DNA of 7,905 nucleotides from Methylococcaceae bacterium (GTDB lineage Bacteria; Pseudomonadota; Gammaproteobacteria; Methylococcales; Methylococcaceae). The DNA lies in assembly GCA_005792805.1 (NCBI GenBank), contig SXQV01000060.1, positions 1-7,905 on the forward strand, read 5' to 3'. The notes under the pieces were generated by a model, which worked only from the letters and a program-made list of their open reading frames with translations, did no database searches and had not been told where the DNA came from. The position numbers were made by a program, and so were the translations under genes. Below are positions 1 to 6,206 of the stretch, piece by piece. Each line of letters starts with the position of its first letter. Position 1 is the first letter of the stretch.

Positions 1-843
1 ACAGGCACCCATCAGCCGCAGAATATCGATGACGCCGGTGCGCGTGGGGTTAATCCCAACGTGTTTCAGCACCACATCCGCGCCTTCAGCGATGGACGCT
101 CCAACCATGAAAAACGCCGCTGATGAGATATCGCTGGGCACGTCAATGTCGCAAGCCGTCAACCTGCCGCCAGAGGTCACCGAAACGACATCTCCCTCAC
201 GTGTTACCGGATAACCAAAACCCTTCAGCATCCGCTCGGTATGATCCCGAGTTGGGGCAGGCTCGCGCACAGAAGTAGTGCCTTCTGCATACAGCCCGGC
301 CAGCAGCAAACAGGACTTCACCTGGGCACTCGCGACCGGCATGTCGTAGTGAATGCCTTCCAACCTGGATCCACCATGAATGTGCAAAGGCGAAGTTCCT
401 TTTTCAGTAGTGTCGATCCGGGCACCCATACTGCGGAGCGGGTCGGTCACCCGCTTCATCGGACGCTTGGATAGTGACGGATCTCCCGTCAGTACCACAT
501 CGAACGACTGCCCTGACAGCAGCCCCGAGAGCAAACGCATTGAAGTGCCTGAATTACCGAGGTATAGATCCTGCGTCGGAGCTTTCAGTCCATGCAGGCC
601 AACCCCCTGAATAGTGACCCGTCCATCAACCGGACCCTCAATCAAGACGCCCATCGCCTGAAAGGATTTCATGGTCGACAGACAATCCTCGGCATCGAGA
701 AACCCGGTGACGTGTGTGATCCCTTCCGCCAGAGAACCCAGCATGATGGAGCGATGCGAAACAGATTTATCGCCCGGAACCCGCGCTTCGCCTTTCAACG
801 TTCCACCCGGCTGCACCCGAAACGTAACCTTATTGTGTTCCAT
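1..843 (-). CDS. aroA: 3-phosphoshikimate 1-carboxyvinyltransferase (EPSP synthase), N-terminal part, 3' end outside window
   Basis: This enzyme joins shikimate 3-phosphate and phosphoenolpyruvate to give EPSP, the step before chorismate. The reading frame runs uninterrupted from ATG at 843 to the left edge, giving 281 of an expected 430-450 residues. PGDKSVSHRS at 23-32 holds the PEP- and shikimate-binding Lys26. LGNSGTSMRLL at 95-105 is the family loop, with Gly99 at the position of E. coli Gly96. SAQVK is at 172-176, RDHTE at 199-203, PSDISSAAF at 236-244 and NPTRTG at 265-270. The combination GDKS, SxQxK, RxHTE and NxTR is the motif set used to define class II EPSP synthases. The remaining C-terminal catalytic residues lie outside the window, so activity cannot be fully judged. 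The ATG lies 2 nt after the tyrA stop with only a weak GGA-type ribosome site, so coupling to tyrA is likely. Confidence 0.96.
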   Translation of the reverse strand, partial: MEHNKVTFRVQPGGTLKGEARVPGDKSVSHRSIMLGSLAEGITHVTGFLDAEDCLSTMKSFQAMGVLIEGPVDGRVTIQGVGLHGLKAPTQDLYLGNSGTSMRLLSGLLSGQSFDVVLTGDPSLSKRPMKRVTDPLRSMGARIDTTEKGTSPLHIHGGSRLEGIHYDMPVASAQVKSCLLLAGLYAEGTTSVREPAPTRDHTERMLKGFGYPVTREGDVVSVTSGGRLTACDIDVPSDISSAAFFMVGASIAEGADVVLKHVGINPTRTGVIDILRLMGAC

Positions 844-845
844 GA

Positions 846-1715
846 TTATTTTTCCAATTGATCCAGAAAACGTTGTCTTGCTGCCTGCGCTTCGGTGAAC
901 AGGGCCAGTAATTTACCGGCTTCGCCGTTGGCGATAATTTCGGCCGTCTCGCCGAGCGCCTCACGATATTGTTCGATGAGTGGCAGTATCTCTCGGCGAT
1001 TCGCCAGACAAATATCCAGCCACATCCTCGGGTCGCTGGAGGCGATGCGAGTGAAATCTCGAAATCCACCCGCCGCAAACTGAAAAATTTCCTGCTGCTC
1101 GTCCTTGCGGCCAAGCATTTCCGTCAAGACAAAGGCCAGTACGTGCGGCAGATGACTGGTCGCAGCCAACACCTCATCGTGGTGCTGATGATCCATGAGA
1201 GAAACCTTGGCCCCCGTGCTTTTCCAGAGCATTTCGACACGATCCAGGAATTCGGGGTGGGTCGACCGCAGGGGAGAAAGAATAACCCGCCTGTTCACGA
1301 ACAACTCCGCGTTGGCCGCTCTCGCACCCGAACACTCCGCGCCGGCAATCGGATGGCCCGGCACGAAGTTGCCCGGCACCTCGCCAAAAATCTGCTTAAC
1401 TGCCTCGACCACATCCGACTTGGTGCTACCCGTATCGGTGTATACAACCTCGTCCCGCCAAAGTGGCTTGAGGACCGAGAAAATCCCGGGCATGACCCCG
1501 ACGGGCGTGGCAATCACCACCCAGTCGGCGTTTTCTACCCCAGCCTGGATACTGGTATGACCCCGATCAATAATCCCCAACTGCTGCGCCGTCTGGAGAT
1601 TGGCAAGATCGGGGTCAACCCCAACCACTTCCTCCACCCGCCCTTTCTGCCGCAATGACAACGCCAGAGAGCCGCCGATCAGCCCTACGCCAATCAGACA
1701 CAGGCGTTTGATCAT
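846..1715 (-). CDS. tyrA: Prephenate dehydrogenase (monofunctional, TyrA family)
   Basis: This enzyme oxidatively decarboxylates prephenate to 4-hydroxyphenylpyruvate, the tyrosine branch from chorismate; arogenate as a substrate cannot be excluded. The 289 residues form an N-terminal Rossmann domain with GVGLIG at 9-14 and Asp34 at the end of the second strand, which suggests NAD preference. A helical dimerisation domain follows from about 170. Likely active-site residues, by comparison with characterised TyrA proteins, are Ser97 (DTGSTKSD), His121 (GHPIAGAE), His188 (TSHLPH) and Arg223 (FTRIASSDP). There is no chorismate mutase domain as in enteric TyrA and no C-terminal ACT domain, so this protein itself shows no obvious tyrosine-sensing module. 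It overlaps hisC by 4 nt and ends with TAA 2 nt before the aroA ATG. In Pseudomonas the two neighbouring proteins are one TyrA-AroA fusion; here they are separate. Confidence 0.97.
   Translation of the reverse strand: MIKRLCLIGVGLIGGSLALSLRQKGRVEEVVGVDPDLANLQTAQQLGIIDRGHTSIQAGVENADWVVIATPVGVMPGIFSVLKPLWRDEVVYTDTGSTKSDVVEAVKQIFGEVPGNFVPGHPIAGAECSGARAANAELFVNRRVILSPLRSTHPEFLDRVEMLWKSTGAKVSLMDHQHHDEVLAATSHLPHVLAFVLTEMLGRKDEQQEIFQFAAGGFRDFTRIASSDPRMWLDICLANRREILPLIEQYREALGETAEIIANGEAGKLLALFTEAQAARQRFLDQLEK
1712..1715 (-). other. ATGA stop/start overlap of hisC and tyrA
   Basis: On the minus strand ATGA holds the tyrA start (ATG, 1715-1713) and the hisC stop (TGA, 1714-1712). Such 4-nt overlaps usually mean that the downstream gene is translated by ribosomes ending on the upstream one. 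No strong Shine-Dalgarno sequence precedes this ATG, which fits coupling. Confidence 0.9.
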
Positions 1716-2827
1716 ACGGATAGCACCCGTTCCAGCGCTGCAAGGAAAAAAAGATTTTCTTCAGCGGTGCCTACGGTAACGCGCAAATGGTTAGGAAGAC
1801 CGTAATTGGCGATGGGCCGCACAATCACGCCTTCTCCCAACAAAGCCTCGTAAATAGCTCCGGCGGCGCGGCCCACATCAAAGGTAATGAAATTTCCAAC
1901 CGAGGGAATCGCAGCGAAACCACAACTCGCCAGTTCCTGCATCAACAAGGCCCGGCCCACCTCGTTCAGCTGCGCCGTCCTGGCTAGATGTTCATCGTCA
2001 TCAAGTGCGGCACGGGCCGCTTCAAGCGCCGGTGCATTAACGTTGAAAGGTTGCCGCACCCGGTTCAGCAGATCGGCAATTAGCGGATTCGATACGGCAT
2101 AACCGACACGCAACCCCGCCAGCCCGTAAGCTTTGGAAAAGGTCCGCGTGACCACTAAATTGGTGATCTCAGGCAACCATGACAAGGCATTCGGATAGTC
2201 CGGTTCGCTCACGTATTCGAAATACGCCTCGTCCACCACGGCAACGACATGCCCGGGCAACGCCCGTAGAAAATTGGCCAGCTCAGCTCGCCCCAGATAC
2301 GTGCCGGTCGGATTGTTGGGATTGGCAATGAACACGACCCGGGTATCGGGACCGATGGCTTCGGCCATCGCCTTGAGATCGTGACCATACTGCGGGCCGT
2401 GCGTTCCACTGTGAGCAGGCGCAACAACGGCCCTGGCACCAGCGGCTTGCGTCACAATGGGGTAAACCGCAAACGCATGCTCCGAAAAAACAGCGGAAAC
2501 ATCGGGCGAAAGAAACGCCCGAGCCACCAGTTCCAGAACATCATTGGAGCCATTCCCCAGCGTAATTTGATCGGAGGTCACTCCCAACTTTCTGGCTAGC
2601 TTATCTTTCAGCTCAAAGCCACCGCCATCCGGATAAAGATGGAGCTCCGGCAAGACCCTTGTGGCGGCCGCCAGTGCCAAGGGACTGGGGCCTAATGGAT
2701 TTTCATTAGACGCCAGCTTGACGATGTTGCGGATACCCAATTCACGCTCAAGCTCACCAATGGGTTTACCTGGGACATAGGGCGTAAGTCCCTGCACTCC
2801 GGGGACGGCTAGATCAATCGGCTTCAT
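1712..2827 (-). CDS. hisC: Histidinol-phosphate / aromatic aminotransferase (HisC family)
   Basis: This is a fold-type I PLP aminotransferase of the histidinol-phosphate family. With this start it has 371 residues, the usual length. VPGVQGLTPYVPGKPI at 8-23 and KLASNENPLGPSP at 37-49 are hallmark N-terminal motifs. Tyr65, Asn171 (NPNNPTG, 169-175), Asp199 and Tyr202 hold the cofactor. Lys232 in TFSKAYGLAGLRVGY is the Schiff-base lysine, with Arg240 behind it. Arg349 in HLRVTVG should bind the substrate carboxylate. The frame can be extended to a TTG at 2875, which would overlap pheA by 29 nt, but the ATG at 2827 is preferred because the family N-terminus begins there. Neither start has a clear Shine-Dalgarno sequence. 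Placed between pheA and tyrA, the enzyme probably transaminates phenylpyruvate and 4-hydroxyphenylpyruvate as well as, or instead of, imidazole-acetol phosphate. That role is inferred from context, and the second-copy symbol hisC2 used in Pseudomonas may apply. Confidence 0.95.
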   Translation of the reverse strand: MKPIDLAVPGVQGLTPYVPGKPIGELERELGIRNIVKLASNENPLGPSPLALAAATRVLPELHLYPDGGGFELKDKLARKLGVTSDQITLGNGSNDVLELVARAFLSPDVSAVFSEHAFAVYPIVTQAAGARAVVAPAHSGTHGPQYGHDLKAMAEAIGPDTRVVFIANPNNPTGTYLGRAELANFLRALPGHVVAVVDEAYFEYVSEPDYPNALSWLPEITNLVVTRTFSKAYGLAGLRVGYAVSNPLIADLLNRVRQPFNVNAPALEAARAALDDDEHLARTAQLNEVGRALLMQELASCGFAAIPSVGNFITFDVGRAAGAIYEALLGEGVIVRPIANYGLPNHLRVTVGTAEENLFFLAALERVLSV

Positions 2828-2846
2828 GGACGTTAAGTGAAAACGA

Positions 2847-3941
2847 TCAGTTGAATGCGCGTGGATAGGAACCAAGAACTTTCAGCATTGTGACGTGACG
2901 CTCTAATTCGGCCAGCGCCTCGGCAACCGGCTCATTATCACGATGCCCTTCGACATCGACGAAAAACACGTAATCCCAAGCCGCGCGGCGCGATGGACGG
3001 GATTCGATTTTGCTCAGGCTGATGCCATGCCGGGCAAACGGCTCCAGCACCCCATAAAGTGCCCCAGGATCATTCTGAATTGCCAGGATCAGAGAGGTCT
3101 TGTCACCCCCTGTCGGCCCCACCGGATTTCGGCCAATCACCAGAAACCGAGTGGTATTGTCCGGTTCATCCTCGATGTTGCGCTCCAGAATCTGCACCCC
3201 ATAGAGCTCGGCGGCGACCTCTCCGGCAATGGCTGCCGTGAACGGCGTGTTCGCCGCCCGACGGGCGGCTTCTGCGTTGCTGCTGACGGAAGTACGCGGA
3301 ACAGCCGGGAGGAACCGGTCCAGCCATTCACGGCATTGTGCCAATGACTGTTGATGGGAGAAGATTTCCTTGATGTCTTCCAGCCGATTGGCCATAGACA
3401 TCAGGTTATGATGGATGCGCAGACTGACTTCACCGGCAATCACAAGAGAGGAATGCAGGAAGCTGTCCAGCGTGTGCGTAATCACACCTTCTGTCGAATT
3501 TTCCACGGGAACCACCCCGTACTGACAGGCACCGCTTTCCACAGCCCTGAAAATTTCATCGATTGAGGGAAACGGCGTGGCGCAGATGGCGTGCCCGAAA
3601 TGCCGATAGGCCGCCTGCTGGGTGAAGGTCCCCTCGGGACCCAGAAAGGCAACCCCCAACGGCTTCTCCAGCGCCAGACATGCGGACATCAGTTCACGAT
3701 AGAAACGGCCTATCGTTTCACGACTAAGCGGTCCATCGTTCTTGTCCATCATGCGCCGCAAGACTTCCACTTCCCGCTCGGGCCGGTGAAAGCAGTCCAC
3801 CTCACCCGCCGCGATCTTGATTTCCGCGACCGTCTGGGCACAAGCGGCCCTGCGGTTCAGCAAGACCAGCAACTGGTCATCGATCGCGTCGATTTCCTGG
3901 CGGATACTGGCAAGTTTTGTCTGACTATCCGAAGCGGCCAT
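2847..3941 (-). CDS. pheA: Bifunctional chorismate mutase / prephenate dehydratase
   Basis: This cytoplasmic enzyme converts chorismate to prephenate and then to phenylpyruvate, committing carbon to phenylalanine. The 364 residues hold three domains. The first is an all-helical AroQ chorismate mutase (about 5-92), with Arg14, Arg31, Lys42 and the RPERE segment at 53-57 in the expected places. The second is prephenate dehydratase (about 95-272), with GPEGTF at 101-106, VENS at 146-149, SHQQSL at 195-200 and the catalytic TRF at 264-266. The third is an ACT regulatory domain (about 281-360), with GALY at 293-296 and ESRP at 313-316. These last two motifs bind phenylalanine in this family, so feedback inhibition by Phe is expected. 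The link RELMSACLALEKPL between mutase and dehydratase resembles the Pseudomonas-type protein. ATG at 3941 lies 10 nt after the dehydrogenase stop with only a weak ribosome site. This is the only chorismate mutase visible in the cluster, so it probably also feeds TyrA. Confidence 0.97.
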   Translation of the reverse strand: MAASDSQTKLASIRQEIDAIDDQLLVLLNRRAACAQTVAEIKIAAGEVDCFHRPEREVEVLRRMMDKNDGPLSRETIGRFYRELMSACLALEKPLGVAFLGPEGTFTQQAAYRHFGHAICATPFPSIDEIFRAVESGACQYGVVPVENSTEGVITHTLDSFLHSSLVIAGEVSLRIHHNLMSMANRLEDIKEIFSHQQSLAQCREWLDRFLPAVPRTSVSSNAEAARRAANTPFTAAIAGEVAAELYGVQILERNIEDEPDNTTRFLVIGRNPVGPTGGDKTSLILAIQNDPGALYGVLEPFARHGISLSKIESRPSRRAAWDYVFFVDVEGHRDNEPVAEALAELERHVTMLKVLGSYPRAFN

Positions 3942-3951
3942 GGCGATGGCT

Positions 3952-5115
3952 TCAGATCACACGAGCGAGCAGAACGCCCTCAATCCCACGAATGCGATTC
4001 AAGGTCTCTTCCGGAACAGGGGAATTCAAATCCACCAGGGTATAAGCAACGTCGCCTCGCGACTTATTCACCAGATCGATTATGTTCAGATTGGCCTCGG
4101 CCAACGCGCTGGAAACCTGCCCCACCATATTGGGCACGTTCTGGTTGACGATACTCAGACGCACACCTTCGGCTCTGGGGACGACCACTTCAGGCAAATT
4201 GACCGAATTGCGGATATTGCCGTTCTCCAGATAATCCCGCAGCTGATCTGCAACCATGATGGCGCAATTGTCCTCAGCCTCCGCTGTGGAGGCGCCGAGG
4301 TGCGGCAGGGCAATAACGCCGGTACGCCCTATCAGCTTGCTGCTGGGGAAATCACAGACATAAGTACTGATCTGGCCAGAATCCAGCGCTGCTAGCACGG
4401 CCTCTTCATCCACGACCTTTTCCCGTGAAAAGTTCAACAGGACAGCACCCTTCTTCATGAAGTCCAGTCGTGCCGCGTTAATGACATGGCGGGTATGGTC
4501 GTTCAGCGGGACATGCAAGGTGACTATATCGGCCTTGCCAATCAGATCATCGATGCTGCCGGCCCGTTTGGCCCGGGATGACAACTGCCAGGCACTTTCC
4601 ACCGTCAATTGAGGGTCAAAACCGACGACCTCCATACCCAGATCCATCGCCGCATTGGCGACCTTTACACCAATCGCACCCAGCCCTAACACCGCCAAGG
4701 TTTTCCCGGCCAATTCAAAGCCGGCAAACTGCTTCTTGCCCTTCTCGACCTGTGCGTTTATCACCGCATCATCGCCCTCCAGCGTCTGGGCATAATGCCA
4801 GGCAGGGCAAATCTTGCGTGCGGCCAAGAGCATCCCGGCAATGACCAATTCCTTCACGGCATTTGCGTTGGCGCCCGGCGCATTGAAAACCGGAATGCCT
4901 CGCTGGGTATATTCGGCCACCGGGATATTATTGACGCCGGCTCCGGCCCTGCCCACCGCCTTCAATGTACCGGGAATCTCGACGCCAAACATATCGAAGG
5001 ATCGCAGCATGACCGCATCAGGATGCTGTATTTCGGAGGCCACTTCATAACGATCCCGGGGAAAGCAATCCAGGCCAACCGAAGAAATATTGTTGTAGGT
5101 CAGAATCTTGAACAT
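3952..5115 (-). CDS. serA: D-3-phosphoglycerate dehydrogenase, short form with C-terminal ACT domain
   Basis: This is a D-2-hydroxyacid dehydrogenase expected to oxidise 3-phosphoglycerate to 3-phosphohydroxypyruvate with NAD, the first step of serine synthesis; SerC performs the next step. The 387 residues divide into a substrate domain (about 1-100 and 290-315), a Rossmann domain (about 101-289) with GLGAIG at 144-149 and Asp167 at the end of the second strand, and an ACT domain (about 318-387). VGRAGAGVNNIPV at 54-66 is typical of phosphoglycerate dehydrogenases. Arg231 (NFSRE) and His272 (PHLGAST) are two of the three usual catalytic residues. The third, the Glu of the usual DVFxxEP motif, is not evident: the loop reads VCDFPSSKL at 253-261 and is shortened. 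The ACT loop reads NVPNM rather than the common xRPGxL. I recall similar features in short ACT-type enzymes of Firmicutes, so this may be a distinct subfamily rather than E. coli-type SerA. The gene sits between serC and pheA, where Pseudomonas has none. The substrate is inferred from family and neighbour. Confidence 0.9.
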   Translation of the reverse strand: MFKILTYNNISSVGLDCFPRDRYEVASEIQHPDAVMLRSFDMFGVEIPGTLKAVGRAGAGVNNIPVAEYTQRGIPVFNAPGANANAVKELVIAGMLLAARKICPAWHYAQTLEGDDAVINAQVEKGKKQFAGFELAGKTLAVLGLGAIGVKVANAAMDLGMEVVGFDPQLTVESAWQLSSRAKRAGSIDDLIGKADIVTLHVPLNDHTRHVINAARLDFMKKGAVLLNFSREKVVDEEAVLAALDSGQISTYVCDFPSSKLIGRTGVIALPHLGASTAEAEDNCAIMVADQLRDYLENGNIRNSVNLPEVVVPRAEGVRLSIVNQNVPNMVGQVSSALAEANLNIIDLVNKSRGDVAYTLVDLNSPVPEETLNRIRGIEGVLLARVI

Positions 5116-5120
5116 TCAAA

Positions 5121-5125
5121 TCACC
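5121..5125 (-). promoter_or_regulatory. Probable Shine-Dalgarno sequence of the phosphoglycerate dehydrogenase gene, overlapping the serC stop
   Basis: The minus strand reads GGTGA, in which the last three bases are the serC stop codon. It sits 5 nt before the ATG at 5115. The match is partial, so this is a moderate call. It favours the ATG at 5115 and suggests that ribosomes finishing serC can restart on the next gene. Confidence 0.45.
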
Positions 5126-6203
5126 CGTGTTTGCGCTCGAACTCAGCCATAAATGCGATCAGGGCATCCACACCCGACTCGGGCATTGCGTTGTAAATGC
5201 TGGCACGGAAACCGCCTACCGATCGATGCCCCTCAAGATTAGCCAGCCCGGCGGATTTAGCTTCAGCAATGAAGGTTTTCTCCAAATCCGTGTCAGTGAT
5301 CTTGAAGGGAATATTCATGCGTGACCGGCAGGCCACATCAACGGGGTTCGAATAAAACGGCGACTGATCGATAGCGCTGTAAAGCTTGGCTGATTTCCGG
5401 AGATTGACCGCTTCGATGGCTGCCAGCCCTCCTTGCCCCTTCAGCCATTCCAGCACCAGACCAAGCAAGTACCAAGGGTACGTCGGCGGAGTATTCAGCA
5501 TGGAACCGTTATCTGCCTGTTGCCTGTAATCAAAAATAGAAGGCGTCCCCGGCAAGGTTTCCCCAATAAGGTCGTCGCGCACGATAACCACGGTAATTCC
5601 AGCGGGACCCATGTTCTTCTGAGCGCCCGCATAGATCAGCCCGAAACGGCTTACATCCAACGGTCTTGAGAGGATATTCGAAGACATATCCGCGACCAGC
5701 GGCAAACCGCCGGCATCAGGGATTTCCTGAAACTCAACCCCCCCAATGGTTTCATTGGTGGTGTAGTGCAGATAGGCCGCCTCCGGGTCGACCTCCCAAC
5801 TACTCCGGGCAGGGATCGTCAAGAAATTTTCGGCTTCCGCACTGGCGGACAACTTCACGGTAGAAAAACGCTTGGCCTCGCTGATTGCCTTTTTCGACCA
5901 GATGCCGGTATTGACATAACACGTCGTGGATTTTCCACGCAGCAGGTTCATCGGTATCGCGGCAAACTGCCCGGTCGCACCGCCCTGAAGGAAAAGTACC
6001 TTATAGCCGGAGGGAATCGCGAGCAGGTCACGAAGATTCGACTCGGCCCGCTCGGCAATGCTCACATAGTCCTTGCTGCGATGGCTCATTTCCATCACCG
6101 ACATGCCGGTGCCATGCCATTCACAGAGCTCATCGCGCGCCTGCTCCAACACCGCTGCTGGCAGCATGGAAGGTCCCGCGCTGAAATTGTAGATCCTGGT
6201 CAT
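5121..6203 (-). CDS. serC: Phosphoserine aminotransferase
   Basis: This is a PLP enzyme of the cytoplasm that transfers the amino group of glutamate to 3-phosphohydroxypyruvate, the second step of serine synthesis. In many gammaproteobacteria it also acts on 3-hydroxy-4-phosphohydroxy-2-oxobutanoate in pyridoxal phosphate synthesis. The 360 residues match the usual family length. The N-terminus YNFSAGPSMLP is typical. HRS at 41-43 supplies His/Arg contacts for the substrate phosphate, and GGAT is at 74-77. Trp102, Thr152 and Asp172 (in ADMSS) line the cofactor site, and Lys196 in GAQKNMGPAG is the Schiff-base lysine. GHRSVGGFRASIYNA near 325-339 carries the C-terminal substrate-binding His326/Arg327. 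The ATG at 6203 has a strong Shine-Dalgarno sequence. The gene starts 3 nt after gyrA and is followed after 5 nt by the phosphoglycerate dehydrogenase gene, which makes its substrate. All expected catalytic residues are present. Confidence 0.98.
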   Translation of the reverse strand: MTRIYNFSAGPSMLPAAVLEQARDELCEWHGTGMSVMEMSHRSKDYVSIAERAESNLRDLLAIPSGYKVLFLQGGATGQFAAIPMNLLRGKSTTCYVNTGIWSKKAISEAKRFSTVKLSASAEAENFLTIPARSSWEVDPEAAYLHYTTNETIGGVEFQEIPDAGGLPLVADMSSNILSRPLDVSRFGLIYAGAQKNMGPAGITVVIVRDDLIGETLPGTPSIFDYRQQADNGSMLNTPPTYPWYLLGLVLEWLKGQGGLAAIEAVNLRKSAKLYSAIDQSPFYSNPVDVACRSRMNIPFKITDTDLEKTFIAEAKSAGLANLEGHRSVGGFRASIYNAMPESGVDALIAFMAEFERKHG

Positions 6204-6206
6204 CCC

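Noticed and set aside
969..1658. A 229-codon open frame on the plus strand opposite tyrA
   Set aside because: It is entirely antisense to a complete tyrA with intact motifs, and its product has no recognisable domain. It is a shadow frame.
2828..2846. Possible internal promoter or terminator in the pheA-hisC gap
   Set aside because: The 19-nt gap is too short for either, and there is no stem-loop with a T tract. A promoter inside pheA cannot be ruled out but nothing in the sequence supports one.
3591..4395. Two overlapping plus-strand open frames (185 and 151 codons) spanning the pheA start and the 3' end of the dehydrogenase gene
   Set aside because: They are antisense to conserved coding sequence on both sides and have no recognisable protein features.
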